Of a stretch of 64,000 nt of DNA, positions 16,721-25,555 are shown piece after piece. Numbering within the stretch: the stretch's first letter is position 1; every line of letters begins with the position of its first letter. The translations under genes were made by a program, and so were the position numbers. The notes beneath the pieces are model-generated. The model did not search any database and was not told the origin of the DNA. It was given only the letters and a program-made list of their open reading frames with translations. Source of the stretch: Agrobacterium vitis (lineage in GTDB: Bacteria; Pseudomonadota; Alphaproteobacteria; Rhizobiales; Rhizobiaceae); the NCBI RefSeq assembly GCF_037039395.1, contig NZ_CP146243.1, positions 1 through 64,000 of the forward strand, written 5' to 3'.

Positions 16721-17662
16721 CTAGTCCCGCGCGGTCCACAGGGCAAACGTCTCTCGTTGGTCTCCCGCTCTGACTGCCTCCAGGTAGCGCGGCTTCCAAA
16801 CATCACCTATGAAGACCTCCATGGTCGTGGGCAATTTCGGACGATCCGCGTGCTCCCCATGGAACCTGACGATGCCATTATTGAGAGCGTCAGCACTCAG
16901 TGTGTCGTCCTGCCATTTCTCCGGCGTCCCAAACCGCGCCAGAAATTCAGCTTCCACGTCTTTGCGGGTCGTCTCGATGTGTCGGTACTCCACCGGCCTG
17001 CCGATCTCCTTGCCAATCATCGCGACCAATTCGTTCATCGAGATATCTTCCGAGCCGACGTCGCGATAGACACGGTGTATGCCCGTCGGATTGGTCAGTT
17101 CCTTCGCCGCCAGCCATGCGATGTCATCGGTCGCCACCCAGGGCATCTTCAAATCAGGTTTGCAGAACCAGGCAATTCGACCGTATTGGGCAACCGGCCC
17201 CGTCCACGCCAAAACATTCTCCATGAACCAGGCGGCGCGCAGGTGGACCAGATTGACAGTGTCGAGTTGGTTGAGCTTTTCGTCCAGCTGGTGGAAGCTT
17301 TCGAAATGGCCGGTTTTCCCTTTGACCTCCGAACCCATGGCCGTCAGGCTAACGGCCAGTTTGACGGAGGATTTTTCGAGCGCATCGACAAAGCGCTCGG
17401 CAACAGCGGGGTAGTGTCCCTCGATGTTGTTCCAATCGGTCTTCACCATCAGGAACGCGGCATCTGCACCCTGGAAAAATTGGTCAAGGTCTCCCGCGCC
17501 TGTGTCGAAGCTTCCGATAAACGGCTCGGCTCCGAGCGCGACCAGTGCGTCCAAGGCTGGGCCACCTCTCGACAGCGCTCTGACCTGATGCCCGGCGCTC
17601 AACAGGGTCCGGGTCAGCTTGGCGCCAATTCGTCCCGTGGCGCCGACGACAGAAATTCGCAT
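16721..17662 (-). CDS. NmrA-like NAD(P)-binding protein
   Basis: This encodes 313 residues. The dinucleotide-binding GATGRIG (7-13) opens a Rossmann fold; the rest matches NmrA/NAD(P)H-binding reductases of the atypical short-chain dehydrogenase group, which often act as redox sensors or quinone reductases. The ATG at 17662 has GGAG 6 bases upstream; the longer frame to 17764 would run into the divergent gene. It is divergently paired with an AraC-type regulator 74 bases away, a common arrangement in which the regulator controls the reductase. The substrate cannot be deduced. Confidence 0.8.
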   Translation of the reverse strand: MRISVVGATGRIGAKLTRTLLSAGHQVRALSRGGPALDALVALGAEPFIGSFDTGAGDLDQFFQGADAAFLMVKTDWNNIEGHYPAVAERFVDALEKSSVKLAVSLTAMGSEVKGKTGHFESFHQLDEKLNQLDTVNLVHLRAAWFMENVLAWTGPVAQYGRIAWFCKPDLKMPWVATDDIAWLAAKELTNPTGIHRVYRDVGSEDISMNELVAMIGKEIGRPVEYRHIETTRKDVEAEFLARFGTPEKWQDDTLSADALNNGIVRFHGEHADRPKLPTTMEVFIGDVWKPRYLEAVRAGDQRETFALWTARD

Positions 17663-17736
17663 GACAGTCTCCATTCGGTTGTTAATCACCCAGGAATAGA
17701 CTATTGCCGTGCGTACGAATTTGGAGATAATGCCAG
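17663..17736. promoter_or_regulatory. Divergent promoter region, reductase/AraC
   Basis: This is a 74-base gap between divergent starts. It is AT-richer than the flanking genes and must hold both promoters and the regulator site, but no clear palindrome is visible. Confidence 0.4.
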
Positions 17737-18537
17737 ATGATCTCAAAATCGGGCCAATCCGCAAAACGGCGTCCCTGCTCCGACGACATTGAACCCGACC
17801 GGTCGAATCGTCCGGCCTTCGCTGTCCGTCTCGACTTCAGTGACTATGAGGCTGAAGTGCCCCAGCACCAGCACAAGGAAGGGCAGCTCATTTTGGCGCT
17901 GCACGGGGCCGTCACATGCCGAACGGAGAATGGCATCTGGATTGTCCCGCCAGACTGCGGCGTCTGGATACCCGGCGGCGTGCCGCACAGCAACCAGGTT
18001 ACGTCCAACGCACGCCTGTCCTATCTGTTCGTTCATCCAGACGCGGCGACCCTGCCGCAGGAGTGCTGCACTCTGTCTGTGTCGCCCATGCTCCGCGAGA
18101 TGATCCTTCGACTGGCAGATGTATCTGCCAACTATGCTCCGAACGATCATGTCGGCCGTATGGTGCGGGTCTTGCTGGACGAACTCGCACAAATGCCGAT
18201 ACAGGGGCTGGAATTACCAGCTTCCAGCCATCCCAAAATCGCCGCGATCACCGCTGCCCTTATGGCGGAGCCGAGCGACCGTCGCACGCTCGTGGAGTGG
18301 GCGGCGTACGTTGCCATGAGCGAGCGATCCTTGAAGCGGTTGATGGTCCTGGAAACGGGACTGACCTTCGGCCGGTGGCGGCGGCAACTGCATCTGGTCA
18401 TCGCGTTGCGTGAACTTGCCAGCGGAGCGACGGTCCAGAGGGTGTCGAGCGAATTGGGATATGAATCCGCTACCGCTTTCATTGTCATGTTCAAGAAGGC
18501 ATTGGGCACAACGCCAACGCGATACTTCGCGAACTGA
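17737..18537 (+). CDS. AraC-family transcriptional regulator
   Basis: This encodes 266 residues. The N-terminal cupin has the HQHKEGQLILALHG segment and the VPPDCGVWIPGGVPHS motif typical of effector-sensing AraC proteins. The C-terminal DNA-binding domain has two helix-turn-helix units (LVEWAAYVAMSERSLKRL and VQRVSSELGYESATAFIVMFKKALG) ending TPTRYF. It is divergent from the NmrA-like gene, which is its likely target. The ligand is unknown. Confidence 0.88.
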   Translation: MISKSGQSAKRRPCSDDIEPDRSNRPAFAVRLDFSDYEAEVPQHQHKEGQLILALHGAVTCRTENGIWIVPPDCGVWIPGGVPHSNQVTSNARLSYLFVHPDAATLPQECCTLSVSPMLREMILRLADVSANYAPNDHVGRMVRVLLDELAQMPIQGLELPASSHPKIAAITAALMAEPSDRRTLVEWAAYVAMSERSLKRLMVLETGLTFGRWRRQLHLVIALRELASGATVQRVSSELGYESATAFIVMFKKALGTTPTRYFAN

Positions 18538-18681
18538 TTTGCCAAATAGCCGAATTCGGCAACGCTGCTCGGCCTTCGCAGTATGTGCGATGAGCGCAAT
18601 GGGCCAAGTAATGACGAGACATGCTATGATCCGGCTGCCTGACGGAGGCGACGCGGTGGGAGGAGTGGCGGAGGGCTTGGC

Positions 18682-19302
18682 ATGGACGCCGTCGTACTGC
18701 GTAATCGATATCCATGGAATAAAGGAATCCTGGTAGGCCAGAAGCGCCCACTGCAGCCAAAGAACGTGTGGTCGATCCGCGTTCGACTAGAGATGAGCGG
18801 CGCGATCCGGGAACTGGCGCTCTTCAACCTCGCCATCGACAGCAAGCTTCGCGCTTGTGACCTCGTCAAGCTGAGGGTTGAGGACTTATGGTCCGGTAGT
18901 TCGATCCGAGATCGAGCCACCATCATCCAAAAGAAGACGAAGCGGCCTGTCCAGTTCGAAGTCACCGAGCAGACAAAGATCGCGCTCGCGGCGTGGCTTC
19001 CCTTTGTTCGAAGGAACGGCAGCAGCTATCTGTTTCCCAGCAGCCGAAAAACGTCGCAGCATCTGTCGACAAGGCAGTATGCGCGAATTGTCCACCGATG
19101 GGTCAGGTCAATCGGGCTCGACACCAGCTCCTATGGCACTCACTCCCTGAGGAGAACCAAGGCAGCCCAGATTTACAAGAAAACGGGCAACCTTCGAGCC
19201 GTCCAGATTCTGCTCGGCCATACCAAGCTGGAAAGCACCGTGCGTTACCTTGGCGTAGAAGTCGACGACGCCCTTAGAATTGCGGAGCAGATTGAGCTGT
19301 AG
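18682..19302 (+). CDS. Short tyrosine recombinase / integrase
   Basis: This encodes 206 residues. The catalytic set is complete: Arg in LRACDLVKLRVEDL (near 57), HSLRR (about 154-158), LLGHTKLE (His near 175) and the Tyr in STVRYLG (near 184). The N-terminal SAM-like core-binding domain of most integrases (which are about 300-400 residues) is missing, but the compact stand-alone form is known on plasmids of Gram-negatives. It might have mobilised the accessory region. No tRNA gene or matching direct repeats are visible next to it, so no attachment site can be proposed. Confidence 0.82.
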   Translation: MDAVVLRNRYPWNKGILVGQKRPLQPKNVWSIRVRLEMSGAIRELALFNLAIDSKLRACDLVKLRVEDLWSGSSIRDRATIIQKKTKRPVQFEVTEQTKIALAAWLPFVRRNGSSYLFPSSRKTSQHLSTRQYARIVHRWVRSIGLDTSSYGTHSLRRTKAAQIYKKTGNLRAVQILLGHTKLESTVRYLGVEVDDALRIAEQIEL

Positions 19303-19489
19303 CTATAGCTATCGGCTCGCGGCCATCGGCTCTAGCCGGTGGTCTCTCTCGCGCCAACAGCAGTCATTGTCAGCATTGCAAAACCGTCTATATTCCGACG
19401 TGCCAGCGGTCAGGAAAACAAGTGGCGTTTCAAGCGGATTCTTGCGACTCCAGTCGTGAGTTTTTTGCCTAATTAGCAGGTCGTGGAAC

Positions 19490-20845
19490 ATGCGCCGCAT
19501 TCGACAATTCTCCATTGTTGTTATCACGATTATCGTTCTTGGGGTTTTCGGGATTGGCGGATGGCTGACCTTCAGCCCACCCGATTTGCTGCTAGTCGCC
19601 ACAGGCTATGCGGCCAAAATGGTTTGCTCGAACGTGTTCATTGCCAAACGTGACCCGGATGCGGCTATTGCAACCGATGTTAAGCTAGCGCTTAAAAATA
19701 CAACCAAGCGAATAAAAATCAAGGTTAACACCGAAAACCAACGTGTTGACGCTGCATACCTTGGCCTCTTCGGCAAACGCCGCGCCCAATACACTGAGGG
19801 GCGCGGCTGTACTCTGGACTCAACGGATGAAGTCACTTATCGCGAAGTCGTAACTCTTCTGCCGCCAACGACGTCTGATGCGCTCTGGCCGGTCGGCGAC
19901 AAGGTGCAATTGTCAGACAACAAACAATTACAGGCCGTGCTGAACGATGCGGCTCTTCAGGGGCCAGGGATGCGCGCGATCGTCGTTGTTCGTGATGGAC
20001 AGATTGTCGGTGAAACCTATGGCGCAGGCTTCGGGCCTTCAACACCATTGCTAGGTTGGTCCATGACGAAGACCGTGAACGCTGCGCTGGTCGGCATGGC
20101 GATCAAAGACCGAAAGCTATCGCTGGATCAGAGAAGTCTGTTCCCGCAATGGGCCAATGACGCACGTAAGAACATTTCCGTGGCCGATTTGATGTCCATG
20201 ACAAGCGGCCTAGAATGGAGTGAAGAAGGCACTTTTCCGGATACGTATATACTGGAGTATCTCGCTAAAGATGCGGCGGCATTCGCGAGAGACCGGCCTC
20301 TTGTCACTCCGCCGGGAACAAAATTCAATTATTCAGGTGGCTCGTCGGTCCTTCTGGCGCGGCTTTGGCAGAATGCGGTGGGAGCAGACTCACAAACTTT
20401 TCCAAAGGAACGATTGTTCAAGCCTTTGGGCATGAAAAGTGCCGTACTTGAATCAGACGTCTCAGGCACATTTCTCGGTGAAGGCTATCTCTACGCTAGT
20501 GCACGCGATTGGGCACGTTTCGGCGAATTCCTGCGCCTGAACGGGGAGTGGAACGGTGAGCAGCTTTTGCCGAACGGCTTTGTCAACTACATGCGCTCAC
20601 CTGTGCCGGTCTCCGATGAGGGACATGGTCCCGCTTACGGCCGTGGACAGCTTTGGCTAGGACCCGGCCAAGGATTTACCTTGCCGACCGACACATTCAT
20701 GATGCAAGGGCACCAACGTCAGGTGATTGCAATCATTCCTTCGCGTAAACTCGTAGTTCTGCGAATGGGATTAACCCGCGAGGATATCGGTTATAGCAAC
20801 GCGAAGCTGCTGTATGCGATTGTCTCGACGTTGAGAAACTCCTGA
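19490..20845 (+). CDS. Membrane-anchored serine hydrolase, beta-lactamase class C fold
   Basis: This encodes 451 residues. An N-terminal hydrophobic helix (about 8-27) suggests a membrane anchor or signal peptide facing the periplasm. Catalytic S191-M-T-K194 (SxxK) and Y281-S-G (YxN-like) identify the penicillin-binding/serine hydrolase fold. The first 150 residues precede the catalytic domain and are unusual. The substrate could be an ester, amide or peptidoglycan stem; nothing points to true beta-lactam resistance. It is flanked by gaps, so likely monocistronic, and is AT-richer than the plasmid block. Confidence 0.83.
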   Translation: MRRIRQFSIVVITIIVLGVFGIGGWLTFSPPDLLLVATGYAAKMVCSNVFIAKRDPDAAIATDVKLALKNTTKRIKIKVNTENQRVDAAYLGLFGKRRAQYTEGRGCTLDSTDEVTYREVVTLLPPTTSDALWPVGDKVQLSDNKQLQAVLNDAALQGPGMRAIVVVRDGQIVGETYGAGFGPSTPLLGWSMTKTVNAALVGMAIKDRKLSLDQRSLFPQWANDARKNISVADLMSMTSGLEWSEEGTFPDTYILEYLAKDAAAFARDRPLVTPPGTKFNYSGGSSVLLARLWQNAVGADSQTFPKERLFKPLGMKSAVLESDVSGTFLGEGYLYASARDWARFGEFLRLNGEWNGEQLLPNGFVNYMRSPVPVSDEGHGPAYGRGQLWLGPGQGFTLPTDTFMMQGHQRQVIAIIPSRKLVVLRMGLTREDIGYSNAKLLYAIVSTLRNS

Positions 20846-21166
20846 CTTTTTCTATGCCCCGCTCTTCCCTAAAAGCGCTTGAGGCTTCTGCTGCAAGCCA
20901 TGTCGCAAAAGTTGGAACTTTTCGGCGGGTTTTGCGATGACTAATGACCGAAATGGGCAGACTGCGGACGAACCCTTGCTTTCTTGGCTAACGGATAGAC
21001 GGGATAGAGCTTGACCTCAGCCCGCCAATTAGAGAAGCGCCGCAAAGCGGAAGGCGGGACCGACTGCCCCCGGAAGAAACGTTCCATTTCAGTCTGTCGC
21101 GAAGGCGGAGCCAACGTCCGAGTTTCACGACACAGTCCGTGACAACGATCTACTCTTCCCTATCGA
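20846..21166. other. 321-base stretch without a gene
   Basis: This is the interval between the converging serine hydrolase and phosphatase genes. Small repeats are visible (two copies of a GCGAAGGCGGA/GCGGAAGGCGGG-like stretch) but no gene or strong terminator. Confidence 0.4.
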
Positions 21167-21928
21167 TTAGTCGGGCCGCCACTCGCCGACCTCGATGGAA
21201 CCGTTCTCGGTCAGTTCGGTACATACGAAGTGTAAAAGCTCATCGTGCGTGATGACGGCGGCGCTCAGCCGGCCAGTCCGGTACGCTCCGGTATCCAGTG
21301 CTATGCGATTTGAGTAAACTTCGGGCCGCAGCGACTTTGTGATCGTGTGACCGTGTAAAACGACGTGGTCAAGAACGTCCATGTGGTCGAGAAAACCGGC
21401 CCTGATCCAGCGCAAGTCGTATTCGTCCTGTTTTGCGAGCAGAATGCCGGGACGTATTCCAGCGTGAACAAAACAGAAGCGGCCCATTTCCATGAACGTA
21501 TACGCGTTTTCGAGCAAGTCCACATGATGTGGGAAGACGCGGCGGATATCGGCGGCGATGTTCTCAAAATCTGGCACCGGACGACTGGAATATGCACTCA
21601 CTGTCGCGACGCCTCCCCAGTCCATCCAATTGACAGCGTCCTCATAGGTGAGAGCACCGCGAAGGAACTCACGCAGGTAAAAATCATGATTGCCGAGAAT
21701 GAGCCGGGAGCCCGGATAGAGATCGAGTGTCGAGCAGACCTGATCGAGTACCTTCGGACTGTGAGGGCCGCGATCGATCAGATCGCCCAGAAAGATCACA
21801 ACAGGCTTAGACTGATGATTATTCGCATAGGCGGCGATGTATCCAAGCATGGCTTCGAGAAGATCGGCGCGTCCATGGACGTCGGCAATGGCATAGACGG
21901 TGGATGGTAAGCTCTCGGTCGGTATCAC
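21167..21928 (-). CDS. PPP-family metallophosphatase (bis-nucleosyl-tetraphosphatase / PrpE-like)
   Basis: This encodes 253 residues from a GTG at 21928 with AGGAAA 6 bases upstream; the ATG-started longer frame to 22051 has no support. Metal-site motifs are in order: DVHGR (16-20), GDLIDRG (48-54), GNHD (79-82), FVHAGIRP and LHGHT. Enzymes of this group remove phosphate from proteins or cleave diadenosine tetraphosphate; the sequence cannot tell which. There is no membrane or secretion signal. Confidence 0.85.
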   Translation of the reverse strand: MIPTESLPSTVYAIADVHGRADLLEAMLGYIAAYANNHQSKPVVIFLGDLIDRGPHSPKVLDQVCSTLDLYPGSRLILGNHDFYLREFLRGALTYEDAVNWMDWGGVATVSAYSSRPVPDFENIAADIRRVFPHHVDLLENAYTFMEMGRFCFVHAGIRPGILLAKQDEYDLRWIRAGFLDHMDVLDHVVLHGHTITKSLRPEVYSNRIALDTGAYRTGRLSAAVITHDELLHFVCTELTENGSIEVGEWRPD

Positions 21929-22175
21929 TACTTTTTCCTGCAGGCGAAGCCAACGCGTGGTGATCGCCCTTGTGCTTGCAACATGTCGGAGCTTGGAGCG
22001 GCGGGGACGGGACCAGGGCCAAACCTCGGCGGTGGCATTCCTATAGGCCATGCCGGCGGTGGCACGCTACCAAAAGTGAGTGTGGCGCGAGATTTTCCGC
22101 CCCGCCTATCGCCCGTTCCTGCCATGAACGGAATAGTGCGACCCATGGGGCATCACAACGTCTCCTCAAAAGAGA

Positions 22176-22697
22176 TCAAAGCAAATGTGGCCGGCACCAG
22201 CCACGTCTACCGTTATTGCAAACCAGTTTCGACCATCGTTTGCACCATGTCGGCATCACGACGCGGATGTAGACGGAAGGCAAGGACAGAACTCGGCGAA
22301 CGAATGGGAAGAAACGCCCGTCCGCTTTCGCTGCTTCGGCATCAATCAAATGGAGAAGGACGCCGCCCATGGCTCCTTCCCCGCCACAAATGGGCCAACC
22401 GTCGATGCTCGGCGACAGATCGCGCTCAAGAAGTGGAACATTTAAGTGCAGGGGATGAATCTTCCACGAACTGACGTTTGCATCGTCCAAGGTTGCTTTA
22501 TTTTGTAGGTAAACCTGATCGTAACCGACGGCCGCGATAAAGTCATACCCCTGGTTGTCTATCTCGGGCTCAGTAAGATGCAACTGGATCCCATGCTGTG
22601 CGGTTGTCTGCTTTAGATCCAGCGCTGCCTTCATATGGAGAATATTTCCCCGGGCAACGAAGTTATTTGGGTCTTTGAAAAAGTCATACAGGCTCAT
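22176..22697 (-). CDS. Hypothetical protein with nuclease-like core
   Basis: This encodes 173 residues and I do not recognise it. A segment around residues 43-70 (acidic residue, then NQGYDFIAAV, then a hydrophobic strand ending YLQNK) resembles the E...D...QxK arrangement of PD-(D/E)XK-type nucleases. This is a motif reading, not a family match. The last 25 residues are basic and Cys/Trp-rich, unlike the rest, and may mark a damaged or shifted C-terminus. It is 11 bases downstream of the next minus-strand gene, so the two form an operon. The pair diverges from the Dpd modification operon. Confidence 0.6.
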   Translation of the reverse strand: MSLYDFFKDPNNFVARGNILHMKAALDLKQTTAQHGIQLHLTEPEIDNQGYDFIAAVGYDQVYLQNKATLDDANVSSWKIHPLHLNVPLLERDLSPSIDGWPICGGEGAMGGVLLHLIDAEAAKADGRFFPFVRRVLSLPSVYIRVVMPTWCKRWSKLVCNNGRRGWCRPHLL

Positions 22698-22708
22698 ATG
22701 TGGCGGCC

Positions 22709-23359
22709 TTAGATATAGTTGAAGTTCAGTCGCACAGTCAGCCCGTGGGGCCCCGATGGATTAGAACGTACCGCCCCTTTCCTGCTGGTGTTCATGATCT
22801 TCAGGCCTTTTCCTTCGCCCCAGTCTGTTTCGCCGGCAACCTCTTTCAGCCACTGAAACATGCGGGGAAAGTGACGGTTTTCACCAACGTTGATACGTCC
22901 ACTCAGCCCCTTAACACCCCAAAGATGATCTAACGCTCGGCGGAGAAACTGGTCCAACGGAATATCTTCCCCGTCATTTCCACTTTCACGCGCTTGGTCA
23001 GCGACGGAATAGACCGCGGCTTTAAACTCGTTCGGAGTTATATCGTCCACGTCCCGAATTCCCGATGGGATGGGCGCTAGAAGGCTTGTGAATAATTGGT
23101 CCGGGTTTGTCGGGTTAGCTAGATCGTAGCCGCGAGCCCTTAGTTCATTGACGATCTTTTCAAGCCCGCGTTTCTCAACGAGTTTCCGTTTGATCTCGTC
23201 TAAAAGACGCTTGAAGCCGGCTTTGCCTTGCACTGAAATTTCAATGTGCTCGCCGTAAATCTCCAACCATACGTCCCTCAATGCGTTGACTGCATTCCAG
23301 TAAATTTGGCCGCCAAGCTTGGCGCCCCAAGGGGTGTACCCGAATTCGTCATCCCTCAT
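22709..23359 (-). CDS. Hypothetical protein, divergent partner of the Dpd operon
   Basis: This encodes 216 residues from ATG 23359, with AGGAG 8 bases upstream. The frame extends two codons to a TTG that is not needed. It contains no motif I can name; composition is soluble and mixed alpha/beta, with a basic helix (RLLDEIKRKLVEKRGLEKIV). It lies upstream of, and is co-transcribed with, the nuclease-like gene, and is 148 bases from the divergent YaaA-like gene. This position suggests an accessory role in, or immediately beside, the DNA-modification island. Confidence 0.65.
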   Translation of the reverse strand: MRDDEFGYTPWGAKLGGQIYWNAVNALRDVWLEIYGEHIEISVQGKAGFKRLLDEIKRKLVEKRGLEKIVNELRARGYDLANPTNPDQLFTSLLAPIPSGIRDVDDITPNEFKAAVYSVADQARESGNDGEDIPLDQFLRRALDHLWGVKGLSGRINVGENRHFPRMFQWLKEVAGETDWGEGKGLKIMNTSRKGAVRSNPSGPHGLTVRLNFNYI

Positions 23360-23435
23360 AACCAAGCTCCTATCCTATCAAATGAACAACCGGGCGCAGT
23401 TTTCCTGACATGTATTGCGCGCCCGCAGTTTTTGG

Positions 23436-23464
23436 TTGATGATTCTAGTGATCACAGTTATTAA
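23436..23464 (+). promoter_or_regulatory. Candidate promoter of the Dpd modification operon
   Basis: TTGATG (23436-23441) and TATTAA (23459-23464) are separated by 17 bases, giving a leader of about 40 bases to the ATG at 23508. Each box matches sigma-70 consensus in four positions. The whole interval 23360-23507 is AT-rich and serves two divergent operons. Confidence 0.4.
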
Positions 23465-23507
23465 GTATTGCAGGAAGCCCTCGCAGTTATCATGGCTCGA
23501 TTTTAGC

Positions 23508-24434
23508 ATGACCGTAATTCTCACCGCATGCACGATGCGCAAGCGTTTTTCCCCAGATGTATTGCTCAATGCCAGGGCAATCACGGCGGGAACGACGCGT
23601 TCGGTGGGAGAAGATTGGCGTGATCGGATACGGCGCGCGGAACCTCAAGTTTCGGCATCCGACCTGTACGCCGGAAGGAGTATGGCAGAGGCCAAAACGG
23701 CCGCCCAAGCAATTGGGGCTAAATTGACCATAGCGTCGGCCGGTCTTGGGTTGGTACCGGCGGAAAAGAAGATTCCGAGCTACAACCTTACTGTCTCGCC
23801 AGGTTCAGTAGACTCGATCTTAAGGAAGCTTCCACCCGAAGCTGATGCCCACGACTGGTGGCTGGAGGTATTCTCCAGTCGGCAGGCCGAGGCGGTGTCC
23901 GAGGTGCTGCAGGGCAGTTCTCACGCCTTACTACTTGTGTCGCTCCCACATTCCTACCTTCTGATGCTGACGCCGCTTCTTATCTCCCTTTCGACGGCGA
24001 ATGCAGGGCGATTGCGGATCATGACGACCTCCACCAAAGTGGATCTCGCCCCTGCCTTGAGACCTTTCCTACTTCCATATGACAAGCGCCTGGATGGCCC
24101 CGACAGCCCCATCCCAGTAACCATGGGCGACTATGCTTCGCGCGCGCTAAGGCACTTCGTAACCAACGTTCTGCTCGATAATCCTGACGGTAACATAGCT
24201 GATCACGCTGATGCGGTGCGCTCCAGGCTACTCGATTGGCGGTTCCCGGAGCGAAAAGCGGGCAAGCGTGTAGGTGACCAAGAAGTCCTAAAACTGCTGC
24301 GCGACAATTGGGCCGTGGCTAACGGCAGTTCTACAAAACTATTGCGGATGTTCCGGGACGACATGAACATCGCCTGCGAACAAGGCCGCTTCTCGCGACT
24401 TGCCGCAATTGTGCGAAACGAGGTCAAAGCCTAA
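23508..24434 (+). CDS. YaaA/DUF6884-like protein in the DpdC position
   Basis: This encodes 308 residues. The N-terminus MTVILTACTMRKR followed by SDLYAGRSMAEAKTAAQAI, LTIASAGLGLVPAEKKI and PSYNLTV follows the layout of the YaaA/DUF6884 superfamily (TAC/S-K at the start, an LYxG segment, a SAxxGL strand). In the described Salmonella Dpd system a protein called DpdC turns preQ0 in DNA into the amide form; this gene sits where such a function is expected. The functional match is inferred from fold pattern and neighbourhood only. It overlaps the next gene by one base (TAATG). The start is uncertain: no strong ribosome binding site is visible. Confidence 0.65.
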   Translation: MTVILTACTMRKRFSPDVLLNARAITAGTTRSVGEDWRDRIRRAEPQVSASDLYAGRSMAEAKTAAQAIGAKLTIASAGLGLVPAEKKIPSYNLTVSPGSVDSILRKLPPEADAHDWWLEVFSSRQAEAVSEVLQGSSHALLLVSLPHSYLLMLTPLLISLSTANAGRLRIMTTSTKVDLAPALRPFLLPYDKRLDGPDSPIPVTMGDYASRALRHFVTNVLLDNPDGNIADHADAVRSRLLDWRFPERKAGKRVGDQEVLKLLRDNWAVANGSSTKLLRMFRDDMNIACEQGRFSRLAAIVRNEVKA

Positions 24435-25555
24435 TGAGTGCACAAGATCATATCGCGGTACGGGCGGTCAAAACGCAGCAGGGCGTCGAAACGGATGTGT
24501 ACGCGTTTTTCCTTCCGGGATCCGAGGTCATGAAGATCGCCGAAATCAGTCGGATTCAGCGCGACGACAATGAATTGAAAGGTTTCCAGCGGCAAGAAAT
24601 CCGCAGTCACGTCAATTCCATCGTCGAATTCCTGGATAGTGGTCCCGTTCTTTTCCCCAATGCGATCATTCTTGCCCTCTCAAAGGATGTAACTTTCACA
24701 GCCGCGAGAGGCTCGAAGCCTTCCGAAGCGGTGGAAATCGTGACGTCGGGCACTTTACGTATCCCAGTTCCCGCATCCGGCAGCAAAGCCGCTTGGATCG
24801 TGGATGGTCAGCAGCGCTCGCTCGCGCTTTCGCGAACGCAGAACAAGGACATACCGGTTCCTGTCATTGCGTTCGTCTCCCACGATATTGAAGTTCAGCG
24901 TCAGCAGTTCATTTTGGTCAATAAGGTGAAAGCGCTGGACACGCGTTTGATTGACGAACTACTTCCTGAAGTCAGCACACTTTTGCCAAAGGATTTGGCT
25001 GAGAACAAACTGCCAAGCGAACTTTGCAATTTGCTCAACACGCACAAAGACTCGCCGTTCTACCGACTGATCAAAAGAAAGTCTGATAAGAAATCATCCA
25101 ACGCGGTTATCGTGGACTCTGCTCTCATCGCGGCGGTCAAAGCGAATTTGAAGCTCCATACCAGTGCTCTGAGCCAATATGTCAACACAGACGGCACCTC
25201 TGATGCCGATGAGATGTTCAACATGCTGGTGAAATACTGGACAGCAGTCAAAGACACCTTCCCTGAAGCGTGGGGGAAGGCGCCCGAAAAGAGCAGGCTA
25301 ATGCACATGGCCGGGATCCGTGCGATGGGAGCCCTCATGGATCCCGTCATGTTGCGTGCTGAAAGCAGCATGGACGTCGAGCAAGACATTCGCCAATCTC
25401 TCGGTCGTTTGAAGCCATATTGCTGCTGGACGGCAGGCAAGTGGGATGATCTCGGATGGAAGTGGAACGACCTTCAGGGCACCTCGCAACATATCGACAG
25501 GCTTTCGCAGTATCTCATTCAACTTGATCGCAAGCTTTCAAAGGCCTCACGATGA
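24434..25555 (+). CDS. dpdB: DGQHR-domain protein 1 (DpdB/DndB-like)
   Basis: This encodes 373 residues. The DGQHR signature appears as VDGQQR (123-128), preceded by a GFQRQEIRSHV motif (50-60) and an LFPNAIILAL strand. DGQHR proteins include DndB of phosphorothioation systems and the ParB-like DpdB that works with DpdA in 7-deazaguanine insertion. It overlaps dpdA by four bases (ATGA), the tightest coupling, which suggests it is the functional partner of DpdA. A paralogue of the same length lies on the other side of dpdA. Confidence 0.82.
   Translation: MSAQDHIAVRAVKTQQGVETDVYAFFLPGSEVMKIAEISRIQRDDNELKGFQRQEIRSHVNSIVEFLDSGPVLFPNAIILALSKDVTFTAARGSKPSEAVEIVTSGTLRIPVPASGSKAAWIVDGQQRSLALSRTQNKDIPVPVIAFVSHDIEVQRQQFILVNKVKALDTRLIDELLPEVSTLLPKDLAENKLPSELCNLLNTHKDSPFYRLIKRKSDKKSSNAVIVDSALIAAVKANLKLHTSALSQYVNTDGTSDADEMFNMLVKYWTAVKDTFPEAWGKAPEKSRLMHMAGIRAMGALMDPVMLRAESSMDVEQDIRQSLGRLKPYCCWTAGKWDDLGWKWNDLQGTSQHIDRLSQYLIQLDRKLSKASR

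Noticed and set aside
18549..18560. 12-bp palindrome GCCGAATTCGGC just after the AraC-type gene
   Set aside because: It is too short for an attachment site claim, has no second copy seen nearby and no T-run for a terminator.
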